Part shown: one piece after another, positions 56,244 through 64,000 of the stretch
How the letters are laid out: every line of letters begins with the position of its first letter
How positions within the stretch are numbered: position 1 is the first letter of the stretch
Source of the DNA: an uncultured Clostridia bacterium
GTDB taxonomy: Bacteria; Bacillota; Clostridia; UMGS1883
DNA: 64,000 nt
Reading direction: 5' to 3'
Assembly: GCA_947626145.1 (NCBI GenBank)
Contig: CANQRB010000002.1
Coordinates: forward strand, 318,339 to 382,338
Translations under genes and position numbers: made by a program
The notes under the pieces: model-generated
Seen by the model: only the letters and a program-made list of their open reading frames with translations
What the model was told of the DNA's origin: nothing
Database searches by the model: none

Positions 56244-59152
56244 GGTCCATGTCCATAGATATTGAAACGTACAGCAGCGTAGACCTCGCCAAAAGCGGGG
56301 TTTACCGCTACTGCGAGTCCCCGGATTTTGAAATACTGCTGTTTGGATACTCGGTTGACGGCGGCACCGTGGAGGTCATTGACCTTGCAAACGGTGAAAA
56401 GATACCGGAGGAGATACTTGAGGCTCTAATCGATGAGTCTGTTGTTAAGTGGGCATTTAATGCGAATTATGAACGCGTCACTTTGTCCCGTTATCTACAT
56501 AATCTCGGAAAGAGCCTCGACAAGTTCCACGACAGACATCCAATGTCTGTGGAGTGCGCGAGATTCCTTAATCCCCGCTCATGGCGATGCACTATGGTCT
56601 GGTCAGCATACATGGGACTGCCACTCTCCCTTGAGGGAGTGGGCACAGTACTGAAGCTGGACAAGCAGAAGCTCACCGAGGGCAAAGAACTGATAAGGTA
56701 CTTCTGTGTCCCCTGCTCTCCGACAGGAGTCAACGGCGGCAGGACGCGAAATCTGCCGTCCCACGCCCCGGAAAAGTGGGAAAGGTTCAAGGCGTACAAC
56801 AAGCGGGACGTTGAGACCGAGATGTCCATTCAGACGAGACTCGCAAAGTTCCCCGTGCCGGAGTTCGTGTGGGAGGAATACCATCTCGATCAGGTGATAA
56901 ACGACAGAGGTGTTCGGTTGGATATGGATTTGGTAAAGCGGGCTATTGAAATGGACGAGCACTCACGCGCCGAGCTTACCGAGGCCATGCGCAGGCTGAC
57001 CGACTTTGAAAATCCCAACTCCGTCACGCAGATGAAGCGGTGGCTGTCGGACAATGGCTTAGAGACAGACACTCTCGGCAAAAAGGCGGTGGCGGAGCTG
57101 CTCAAAACCGCGCCGGAACCCCTCCGCGACGTGCTGACCCTGCGCCGGCAGCTCGCCAAATCCAGCGTCAGGAAGTATGCGACTATGGAGAACGCGGTCT
57201 GTTCAGACGGCAGAGCGAGGGGAATGTTCCGGTTTTACGGAGCGAACCGCTCCGGGCGATGGTGCTTGACCGGGGATCATGAGATTCTTACCGAAAATGG
57301 CTGGCTCCGATTCGATGAATGGAGCGGAGGGAAAATCGCCTGCTGGAATCCGTACGGGGAAACTATTTCATTTCAAAATGCGGCTTCACTCTCATTCCCG
57401 TACTCTGGAAAAATGTATGAATACAGCGACAAACGAATTGCGCAGATCAGTACACCGGACCACAAAATGTATGTCAAACGTCGGTATGACGCCGGTTGGG
57501 AAACGGATACGGTAGAGAATATGCAATCCTATCGACCGAGCATTCCCTTTACAGGATATCGATACACGGTTTCCGGATTGGAACAGGAAAAACTGCGTGT
57601 CCTCATAATGGTACAGGCGGACGGATGCTTTGCGGAAGACGGAAGCGTACAGCTGGGATTCACAAAACAGCGAAAAGCAGAAAGGTGTAAACGGCTGTTA
57701 AGAAGCGCTGGGATTTCATTCGTTTATAAAGTTTATGAAAACAACCCCAAGCCGCGCCATCAATATAAAATATTTTCCCGTGATATTCCAATGTGGCTCA
57801 GGCTGTTTCGGAATAAAACATTCGGGACATGGCTGTTCAATGAAAGCGCGGATGTGTTTTTTGATGAACTTGCTTATTGGGACGGATATCGCAGCGGGCC
57901 CAACAGCATCCAGTATACCACCTGCAACAAGCAAAATGCGGATATCATTCAGGCGTTTGCTCATCTGAGTGGTCGAGCGGCGCAGATGAAGGTAAAGGAT
58001 CGAAGAGAACAACATCCAAATTGGAACACTGCCTATGTACTGGATATATGGCTTACACCAAAAAACTGCCATGAAATCCGCACAAAGGCGAAATCCATGG
58101 ACTTTAATGGTACTGTGTACTGTGCGGAAACATCCACCGGATTTTTCTTAGTACGCCGAAACGGGAAAGTTTGGGTGACCGGAAACAGCGGCAGACTTAT
58201 ACAATTGCAAAATCTGCCTAAGAACCAGCTCCCCGACCTGGAACAGGCTCGCGCTCTGGTCAAGGACGGGAATTACGACGCGGTAAAGATGCTCTATGAC
58301 GATGTGCCGGACACACTCTCCCAGCTGATACGGACGGCGTTTATTCCGAGGGAAAACGCCAAGTTCATCGTGGCCGACTTTTCGGCGATAGAAGCGCGGG
58401 TCATAGCGTGGCTTGCTGGAGAGAAGTGGAGGCAGAAGGTATTTGACAACGGCGGCGACATCTACTGCGCGTCAGCCTCGCAGATGTTCAAAGTCCCGGT
58501 GGAAAAGCACGGCGTCAATGGGCATCTGCGGCAGAAAGGAAAGATAGCGGAGCTGGCGTTGGGCTATGGCGGGAGCGTGGGAGCGTTGAAGGCTATGGGC
58601 GCACTGGAAATGGGACTTAAGGAGTACGAGCTTAAACCGCTTGTGGATGCGTGGCGCTCCTCAAATCCGAATATAGTCCGGCTATGGTGGGACGTTGACC
58701 GGGCTGTCACAGCCGCTGTCCGGAATAAGTCCGCCGAAAGCACACACGGCCTCAGCTTCATATACCGCGGCGGGATGTTGTTTATTGAACTGCCCTCCGG
58801 CCGGCGGCTGGCATACGTCAGACCGAGGGTCGAGGAGAACTCCTTCGGCGGCGAATGCGTCACATACGAGGGCGCCGGAGCCGGAAAAAAGTGGGGACGA
58901 ATAGAGACCTTCGGCGGTAAGATGGTTGAGAACATTGTGCAGGCCACGGCCAGAGATATTCTGGTGTATGCCATGAAAACTCTTAGATACTGCAATATAG
59001 TGATGCACGTTCACGATGAGATTATTATAGAGGCCGATAAGCGAATGTCCGTGGAGGCGGTATGCGAACAGATGAGCCGCACGCCTCCGTGGGCCGAGGG
59101 GCTGCGGCTCCGGGCGGACGGTTACGAAACCGTGTTTTACAAGAAAGACTGA
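56240..59152 (+). CDS. Phage family A DNA polymerase interrupted by an intein
   Basis: The host protein is about 662 residues once the intein (residues 342-649) is removed, normal for phage Pol I-type replicases. The N-terminal 3'-5' exonuclease begins SIDIETYSSVDLAKSGVYRY. Polymerase motif A is VADFSAIEARVIAWLAGE, motif B region KIAELALGYGGSVGALK, and motif C MHVHDEIIIEA. Splicing would rejoin SGRW with SGRLIQLQNLP, the conserved template-handling motif. The ATG at 56240 overlaps the previous stop codon; an ATG at 56249 is an alternative. Confidence 0.95.
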   Translation: MRSMSIDIETYSSVDLAKSGVYRYCESPDFEILLFGYSVDGGTVEVIDLANGEKIPEEILEALIDESVVKWAFNANYERVTLSRYLHNLGKSLDKFHDRHPMSVECARFLNPRSWRCTMVWSAYMGLPLSLEGVGTVLKLDKQKLTEGKELIRYFCVPCSPTGVNGGRTRNLPSHAPEKWERFKAYNKRDVETEMSIQTRLAKFPVPEFVWEEYHLDQVINDRGVRLDMDLVKRAIEMDEHSRAELTEAMRRLTDFENPNSVTQMKRWLSDNGLETDTLGKKAVAELLKTAPEPLRDVLTLRRQLAKSSVRKYATMENAVCSDGRARGMFRFYGANRSGRWCLTGDHEILTENGWLRFDEWSGGKIACWNPYGETISFQNAASLSFPYSGKMYEYSDKRIAQISTPDHKMYVKRRYDAGWETDTVENMQSYRPSIPFTGYRYTVSGLEQEKLRVLIMVQADGCFAEDGSVQLGFTKQRKAERCKRLLRSAGISFVYKVYENNPKPRHQYKIFSRDIPMWLRLFRNKTFGTWLFNESADVFFDELAYWDGYRSGPNSIQYTTCNKQNADIIQAFAHLSGRAAQMKVKDRREQHPNWNTAYVLDIWLTPKNCHEIRTKAKSMDFNGTVYCAETSTGFFLVRRNGKVWVTGNSGRLIQLQNLPKNQLPDLEQARALVKDGNYDAVKMLYDDVPDTLSQLIRTAFIPRENAKFIVADFSAIEARVIAWLAGEKWRQKVFDNGGDIYCASASQMFKVPVEKHGVNGHLRQKGKIAELALGYGGSVGALKAMGALEMGLKEYELKPLVDAWRSSNPNIVRLWWDVDRAVTAAVRNKSAESTHGLSFIYRGGMLFIELPSGRRLAYVRPRVEENSFGGECVTYEGAGAGKKWGRIETFGGKMVENIVQATARDILVYAMKTLRYCNIVMHVHDEIIIEADKRMSVEAVCEQMSRTPPWAEGLRLRADGYETVFYKKD
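57263..58186 (+). other. Intein with homing endonuclease domain
   Basis: This 308-residue intein starts at Cys (CLTGDHEILTENGWLRF) and has block B as STPDHKMYV. It ends VWVTGN before Ser+1. Two DOD-type motifs (VLIMVQADGCFAEDG and ELAYWDGYRSG) mark a LAGLIDADG homing endonuclease. The penultimate residue is Gly instead of the usual His. Insertion is exactly inside a conserved polymerase motif. The intein DNA is somewhat AT-richer than the flanking polymerase sequence. Confidence 0.93.
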
Positions 59153-59161
59153 GGTGAGATT

Positions 59162-59587
59162 ATGTGTATAAGCAAACTGAACGCCGAGCGGTACAGCGAC
59201 CCTACCGCTTACGAGGCGCTGACAAATATCCGCAAGGAGGAAAAGGCGGCGAGGGTCTACCGTCCGCTTGTATATATCTGTTCCCCATATTCCGGCGACA
59301 TCGCCGCCAATGTGGAGGCGGCCCGGAGATACAGCCGATTTGCGGTGGACAGGATGGCGATCCCCATCACGCCTCACCTGTTGTACCCGCAGTTCCTCAA
59401 TGACTCCGACCCTGCGGAACGTGAGCTGGGGATGTCCTTTGGCAATGTCCTGATGAGCAAATGCTCTCAGCTATGGGTGTTCGGAGAAAAGACGACCGAG
59501 GGCATGGTGCGGGAGATAGCCCGCGCAAGGCGCAAGGGCATAACGGTCAGATATTTTTCGGAGGCTTTGGAGGAGGTCCGCAATTAA
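59162..59587 (+). CDS. DUF4406 (nucleoside deoxyribosyltransferase-like) protein
   Basis: This 141-residue protein has VYICSPYSGDIAANVEAARR, PITPHLLYPQF and SQLWVFGEKTTEGM, which fit DUF4406, a Rossmann-like family related to nucleoside 2-deoxyribosyltransferases. The probable role is nucleotide metabolism or base modification in the phage. GAGGTGAG precedes the ATG. Its stop codon overlaps the next start (TAATG). Confidence 0.85.
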   Translation: MCISKLNAERYSDPTAYEALTNIRKEEKAARVYRPLVYICSPYSGDIAANVEAARRYSRFAVDRMAIPITPHLLYPQFLNDSDPAERELGMSFGNVLMSKCSQLWVFGEKTTEGMVREIARARRKGITVRYFSEALEEVRN

Positions 59588-61869
59588 TGTTTACAATATA
59601 TTACTCAGATGTGCTCGGTCAGGCCGAGAACTGTCTGTATCCTCATAAGGCGGAGATCACCGATAAGGCGTCGCTGGTCAAAGCCGTAAGCCGCGATTAT
59701 GTTTGCGCGGAGTATATGAACAACTACAGAAGCGGAGACAATTTTCTCGGCAGTGACTGTCTCGCTGTAGATTGCGACAACGACCACTCCGAAAATCCGG
59801 CGAAGTGGGTCACACCGAATGATGTGGCGGCCGCTTTTCCCGGTGTGACCTTTGCCGTTCATTACAGCCGCTTCAACCTTCGAGAGAAAAACGGGAAACT
59901 GGCACGACCAAAGTTCCATGTTCTGTTCCCCATTGACTATGTGGCCGACGCCGAGCTTTACAGCTCCATGAAGAAACTGGTCAATTCCATTTTCCCATAC
60001 TTCGACACGCAGGCTTTGGACGCGGCGCGGTTTTTCTTCGGTACAAAAAACGCAAAAGTAGAAATTCATGGTGGGAAAATGAATTTGACAGATTTCCTTG
60101 ATGCTTCGGAGCCGTTCGATGAGAACATGAGCGATGGTAAATATGGCGAACGCGTTATTTCTAAAGGAAGCCGCAACGCCGCCATGTCTCATTTTGCGGG
60201 GCGGATCATTAAAAAGTTCGGAGATACGGACGAGGCGTATCAAGGATTCCTTGAAGAGGCGGCAAAGTGCGACCCGCCTCTTCCCGCCGGAGAGCTGCAA
60301 ACGATATGGCGCAGTGCGCGGAAGTATTATGAAAAAATCAAAAAGCAGCCCGGCTATGTCAGCCCGGAAGAATATAACGGGGACGCAAAATGGGAGGAGC
60401 CGCTGCCGTTTGAAAGCGAGAAGATGCCGGATTTTCCAATCGACGCTCTGCCTTCGGTTTTACGGGATTATGCCGCGGAGGTTGGCAAATCGACCCAGAC
60501 GCCGGTGGATATGGCGGCCGTCGCCTGCCTTACCGCCTGCTCGGCGTGCATGAGAAATCTATATAAGGTCGAGGGAAAATCGGACTGGATGGAACCGACA
60601 AATCTTTACAGTGTCATCATAGCGGAGCCATCAGAAAGGAAGTCATCGGTTATACGTTTCATCACAAAGCCGATTGATGACTTTATCGACGAGTTCAACA
60701 AAGCTCACAGCGTGGATATCGAAATGTCGAGGGCGCGGAGACAGAGACTTGAAAATAAGAAGAACAGCCTTATTTCCCAAAGAAAAAACAAAGGTGAAGA
60801 GAAGTGCTCGGAGGATTTTGACGACGCCTTGAGGAGTATAGTGGATCAAATCGTAAATTTCAAGGACATAAAGCCTATGAGGGTCTATGTTGACGATGTT
60901 ACACCGGAAAAGCTGACCGAGGCGCTTGCCGAAAACGACAGCGCGATTTCCATAATATCATCGGAGGGCGGCATCTTTGATGTGCTGTCAGGGACGTATT
61001 CAAACAAGGTGAACATAGATGTGTTCCTGAAAGCGTATTCGGGAGAAAACATATCCGTCGACAGAATTATGCGTCAGTCGATATCGGTGAGAAACGCCTG
61101 TCTCACGATACTTCTCTCGGCACAGCCTATCGTGATAAGTGAGCTTATGAGCAACAAAAAATTCCGCCATAGAGGGTTAACGGCGAGATTTCTTTACACC
61201 ACGCCGAGATCACTTGTGGGTTCACGGTCGCTTAACTGTGAACCCGTGTCGGCGGCGACAGCGTCAAAATACAAATCGTTGATATATAACATTCTTCAAG
61301 AGCAGCGCCACGGCGAGGCTGAAATCATACATCTTACAAACAATGCCAAACAGACGCTGAGTGATTTTTATGACTGGGTAGAGAAAAGACTCGCGGGTGA
61401 ATTCTCAATGTACAGCGACTGGCTCGGCAAGCTCGTGGGCAATACTCTGCGCATTGCGGGAGTGCTTGCACGGTGCAGTGTTTTCAAAAAGGATATCGGT
61501 GACGCCATATTCGAGTGCGACAACGATGTTGTGATCGACGATGAAATAATGAACAGCGCCATAAAAATAGGCAGGTATTTCCTTGTACACGCGGTAAGCG
61601 CCTATGGCAGCATGGGCATAAGGTCTGATTTTAAGACGCTTCTTATGGTGCTTGAAAAGCTCAAAGAAAAAAGGCCGACATCCGTCACGCGCAGAGACAT
61701 AATGAGATTTTGCCACTGGGTAAGCTCGGCGGACGAGGCGCAGAATATTTTGAACAGCCTTGAGGATTACGGTTATGTCAGAATGACCGCCGTAGACATC
61801 TCAGACAAATTGCGCTGCGGCAGGCCGAAAAACGCTGTTTATTCGGTCAACCCAAAAATATTTGAATAA
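59587..61869 (+). CDS. Phage primase-helicase-like protein (DUF3987)
   Basis: This 760-residue protein has an N-terminal archaeo-eukaryotic primase-like domain (LGSDCLAVDCDNDHSENPAK; ARPKFHVLFPID; DAARFFFG) and a PriCT-like linker. The C-terminal DUF3987 helicase-type domain has a Walker A-like AEPSERKSSVIRF and VYVDDVTPEKL as a probable Walker B. The two activities in one chain suggest that it opens and primes phage DNA. It starts at the ATG at 59587, overlapping the DUF4406 stop codon by one base. AT-rich inverted repeats follow it. Confidence 0.82.
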   Translation: MFTIYYSDVLGQAENCLYPHKAEITDKASLVKAVSRDYVCAEYMNNYRSGDNFLGSDCLAVDCDNDHSENPAKWVTPNDVAAAFPGVTFAVHYSRFNLREKNGKLARPKFHVLFPIDYVADAELYSSMKKLVNSIFPYFDTQALDAARFFFGTKNAKVEIHGGKMNLTDFLDASEPFDENMSDGKYGERVISKGSRNAAMSHFAGRIIKKFGDTDEAYQGFLEEAAKCDPPLPAGELQTIWRSARKYYEKIKKQPGYVSPEEYNGDAKWEEPLPFESEKMPDFPIDALPSVLRDYAAEVGKSTQTPVDMAAVACLTACSACMRNLYKVEGKSDWMEPTNLYSVIIAEPSERKSSVIRFITKPIDDFIDEFNKAHSVDIEMSRARRQRLENKKNSLISQRKNKGEEKCSEDFDDALRSIVDQIVNFKDIKPMRVYVDDVTPEKLTEALAENDSAISIISSEGGIFDVLSGTYSNKVNIDVFLKAYSGENISVDRIMRQSISVRNACLTILLSAQPIVISELMSNKKFRHRGLTARFLYTTPRSLVGSRSLNCEPVSAATASKYKSLIYNILQEQRHGEAEIIHLTNNAKQTLSDFYDWVEKRLAGEFSMYSDWLGKLVGNTLRIAGVLARCSVFKKDIGDAIFECDNDVVIDDEIMNSAIKIGRYFLVHAVSAYGSMGIRSDFKTLLMVLEKLKEKRPTSVTRRDIMRFCHWVSSADEAQNILNSLEDYGYVRMTAVDISDKLRCGRPKNAVYSVNPKIFE

Positions 61870-61888
61870 TTTAGTCATGAAAACGGCT

Positions 61889-62000
61889 TTTTGTCACGTT
61901 GTCCGCAGTGCAATATTAGTATATTGTATATAAAAAACTATATAAATAAATAATTATTATTTATATAGATATCTAAGACAGCTGTGACAACGTGACAAAA
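61889..62000. repeat. Nested inverted repeats in an AT-rich gap (possible origin)
   Basis: An outer perfect 15-bp repeat (TTTTGTCACGTTGTC at 61889, its reverse complement at 61986) encloses an inner perfect 12-bp repeat (CTATATAAATAA at 61938, reverse complement at 61957) in almost pure A/T. Its position directly after the primase-helicase gene suits a phage replication origin or a regulator site. Confidence 0.65.
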
Positions 62001-62020
62001 CTATCAGACAGGAGGATTTT

Positions 62021-62359
62021 ATGATGTTAAACAGATCAAAAAGAACGATAGAGAAATACAAGCTTGCCGGAGCGGAGACGCGGCTGTTTAAAGCTCTCTG
62101 TGCGAGGCTTGCCGTAGATGTCGGTTGTGTGCTTTCGAATTCGGATATGGACAAGCTCATAAGGGCAATCGACAGAATTCATGAGGTATGTTCAAGAGCG
62201 GAGGACAATATGTTCCGTGATCACCCGGAGGTTTCCAATGAATACCTTGATGTGTTCTATGGCGATATGGGCTTTGAACCGAGAAATGAAGTGGACAGGG
62301 ACGTTATCGAGATAGCGAGGAATATTGCAAATGAGCTCTTTGAGAGAAAAAACCATTGA
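62021..62359 (+). CDS. Hypothetical phage protein (112 aa)
   Basis: This 112-residue helical, charged protein (KLAGAETRLFKALCARLAVD; DKLIRAIDRIHEVCSRAEDN) is not recognised as any family. GGAGG lies 4-8 bp before the ATG pair at 62021 and 62024. Its end overlaps the start of the VRR-NUC gene by 29 bp. Confidence 0.7.
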   Translation: MMLNRSKRTIEKYKLAGAETRLFKALCARLAVDVGCVLSNSDMDKLIRAIDRIHEVCSRAEDNMFRDHPEVSNEYLDVFYGDMGFEPRNEVDRDVIEIARNIANELFERKNH

Positions 62360-62651
62360 ACAAAAGTTAGCAAAAACTGTCAAGGGCCTCGGCGGACTCT
62401 GCCTTAAGCTGGTGTGTCCGGGCCTTGACGGGATGCCGGACAGACTCGTGCTGTTGCCCGGTGGACGGATTGCCTTTGTGGAGCTTAAGGCTCCCGGTAG
62501 AAAGTCCCGGACTCTTCAGATTTCGCGGCACAGCCTGCTTCGGCGGATGGGCTTTAAGGTGTATGTTATTGACGGCATGGATCAGATCGGAGGGATGCTT
62601 GATGAAATACAATGTGACCGGTGTGGCAAATTGTTTGAAAGCGAGGGATAA
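62331..62651 (+). CDS. VRR-NUC domain endonuclease
   Basis: This 106-residue protein shows the VRR-NUC core: GLDGMPDRLVLLPGGRIAFV, then ELKAPGRKSRTLQ with the catalytic E-x-K and a late Q. Such stand-alone nucleases act on branched DNA in phage recombination and sit next to SNF2 helicases. A short CDRCGKLFE tail adds a CxxC pair. The ATG at 62331 is preferred. The SNF2 gene starts 2 bp after its stop codon. Confidence 0.88.
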   Translation: MSSLREKTIEQKLAKTVKGLGGLCLKLVCPGLDGMPDRLVLLPGGRIAFVELKAPGRKSRTLQISRHSLLRRMGFKVYVIDGMDQIGGMLDEIQCDRCGKLFESEG

Positions 62652-62653
62652 AC

Positions 62654-64000
62654 ATGGAAGATTTGTTAAGCAAGGATGATTTACACGAATACCAAAGGTA
62701 TAGCGCAAACTTCATTGAAGGCCATCCAATATCGGCGCTCCTGCTTGACTGCGGCCTTGGTAAAACGGTGATAACGCTCACCGCTCTTGATGAATTGCTG
62801 TTTGACAGTTATGATATTCACCGTGTCCTTGTAATATGCCCGCTTCGTGTTGGAAACGTGTGGAAAAACGAGGTGGAAAAATGGTCGCATCTTAAAGAAC
62901 TGATTTTGAGCGTTGCAATCGGAACAGAGAAAGAGCGTCTTGACGCTTTAAACAGGCGGGCCGACATTTACATAATCAACCGGGAGAACGTGCAGTGGCT
63001 CATAGAAGAAAGCCAAATTCCCTTTGACTTTGACGCTGTTGTGATAGACGAGCTGTCGTCCTTCAAAAATCATCATACAAAGCGGTTCAGGGCTTTGATG
63101 AAGGTAAGACCGGGAGTCAGGCGCATGGTGGGGCTGACCGGCACGCCGGCGTCAAACGGCCTGATGGATCTGTGGGCGGAGTTCCGTCTGCTGGACAAGG
63201 GACAGCGGCTGGGAAGATTCATCGGCCGGTACCGCGAAGCCTTCTTTAAGCCCGACAAGCGAAACGGACAGGTCATCTTTTCCTACAAGCCTCTCCCGGG
63301 AGCGGAGGACGAGATATACCGGCTCATCGGCGACATCACGATTTCCATGAGAGCCGGAGAATATCTCCCCATGCCGGAGCTGGTGACCTCGCCCTTCACC
63401 GTCTATCTGTCCGAGGATGAGCGGCAAAGGTACAAAGCCTTAAAGGACGAGCTGGTTCTGCAGCTTGGCGAAAGCGAGATTACAGCCGCCAACGCCGCAG
63501 CACTATCGAATAAGCTGTCCCAGATGGCAAACGGAGCGATATACTCCGACGGCGGCGAGGTCATTCAAATACATGACCGAAAGCTGGACGCCCTTGAAGA
63601 CATCATCGAGAGCATGAACGGCAGACCGCTCCTCGTGGCGTATTGGTACAAGCACGACCTCCTGCGGATAGCCGAAAGGCTGCGCCAGCTGCATATCCCC
63701 TTTGCCAAGCTGGACACGGGCGAAAGCATAGACCGCTGGAACAACGGCGAGCTTCCCGTGGCTCTGATACATCCGGCCTCAGCGGGGCACGGACTTAATC
63801 TTCAGTCAGGCGGAGCGGTGCACGTGTGGTTTGGCCTGACATGGTCTTTGGAATTGTATCAGCAAACGGTGGCAAGGCTCTGGCGTCAGGGGCAGACGGC
63901 TGGGACGGTGGTGGTGCGCCACATTGTAACCGAGGGGACCATTGACGAGAGAATTTTAAGGGCCGTCAAAAACAAGGACGCGACCCAAGCCTCCCTGCTG
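62654..64000 (+). CDS. SNF2-family DNA helicase, cut by the window end
   Basis: This open frame of 449 codons runs off the window. Walker A is LLLDCGLGKTVIT, the DEAH-like box is VIDELSSFKNH, motif III is GLTGTPASNG, and the helicase C half includes PASAGHGLNLQSGG and QQTVARLWRQGQTAGTV. Phage SNF2 helicases of this type accompany VRR-NUC nucleases and polymerases in replication or recombination. Few C-terminal residues are likely to be missing. Confidence 0.92.
   Translation, partial: MEDLLSKDDLHEYQRYSANFIEGHPISALLLDCGLGKTVITLTALDELLFDSYDIHRVLVICPLRVGNVWKNEVEKWSHLKELILSVAIGTEKERLDALNRRADIYIINRENVQWLIEESQIPFDFDAVVIDELSSFKNHHTKRFRALMKVRPGVRRMVGLTGTPASNGLMDLWAEFRLLDKGQRLGRFIGRYREAFFKPDKRNGQVIFSYKPLPGAEDEIYRLIGDITISMRAGEYLPMPELVTSPFTVYLSEDERQRYKALKDELVLQLGESEITAANAAALSNKLSQMANGAIYSDGGEVIQIHDRKLDALEDIIESMNGRPLLVAYWYKHDLLRIAERLRQLHIPFAKLDTGESIDRWNNGELPVALIHPASAGHGLNLQSGGAVHVWFGLTWSLELYQQTVARLWRQGQTAGTVVVRHIVTEGTIDERILRAVKNKDATQASLL

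Larger units (their letters stand above)
51480..64000. mobile_element. Prophage or phage-like element, early and replication region
   Basis: From the leftward ImmA and Xre genes onward the content is phage-like: a small regulator, DUF2800, DUF2815 single-strand-binding-like protein, family A DNA polymerase, DUF4406, primase/DUF3987, VRR-NUC and SNF2 helicase, nearly all on one strand with overlapping or closely spaced ends. No integrase or structural gene is present, so the element continues beyond the window. The left border is probably between 51225 and 51490. Confidence 0.8.

Overview
The window looks like chromosome of a gut-type Clostridia (Oscillospirales-like Firmicute). The grounds are a str-operon order rpsL-rpsG-fusA-tuf, near-consensus sigma-A promoters (TTGACA-17-TATAAT) and AGGAGG ribosome sites, an FMN riboswitch before ribU, SLH, CotH and BspA surface proteins, and a short cysteine-rich protein after feoB. 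Core genes are GC-rich. A few islands are clearly AT-richer: the first gene, the two large secreted-protein cassettes, and the LytTR two-component system.

Layout. 1-1.4 kb: a DUF6236-like gene closed by two terminators. 1.4-5.8 kb: surface cassette 1, made of a 335-bp invertible promoter element, a 1188-aa secreted modular protein, a 52-aa peptide gene and a structured 3' region. 5.9-16.8 kb: a palindromic repeat, a MATE exporter, an acyl-CoA synthetase, a YkvA-like protein, a 62-aa protein, uvrC and the str operon. 16.8-23.2 kb: a secreted GH2 glycosidase, a DUF362 protein, an FMN riboswitch and ribU. 23.2-27.8 kb: surface cassette 2, a paralogue of cassette 1 with the same invertible element, signal peptide, C-terminal domain, 52-aa peptide and 3' region. 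27.8-38.2 kb: Lrp regulator and aminotransferase, two SLH-parvulin foldases, an SLH-CAP protein and a CotH-domain protein. 38.2-46.8 kb: LytTR regulator and GHKL kinase, tgt and a pseudouridine synthase, a CmpB-type membrane protein and the feoA-feoA-feoB-Cys operon. 46.8-51.2 kb: an ECF sigma factor with a very long C-terminal extension, a second copy of the palindromic repeat, and a short BspA-like gene with a long structured leader. 51.4-64 kb: the early and replication region of a prophage or phage-like element, comprising ImmA, Xre, a sigma-like regulator, DUF2800, DUF2815, family A DNA polymerase with an intein, DUF4406, primase/DUF3987, VRR-NUC and an SNF2 helicase cut by the window end.

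The most notable system is the pair of surface cassettes. Each has 28-bp inverted sites (10-bp arms around an 8-bp spacer) flanking about 280 bp. Inside lies a strong promoter that, in this assembly, points AWAY from the secreted-protein gene and into a bidirectional terminator. Both loci therefore read as OFF states of invertible, phase-variable promoters. The two loci differ at one base in the spacer, and both sites within each locus share that base, as expected if recombination happens within loci. Downstream of each secreted protein sits a 52-aa peptide gene of identical length, with conserved ends and a variable middle. No recombinase for these sites is visible in the window.
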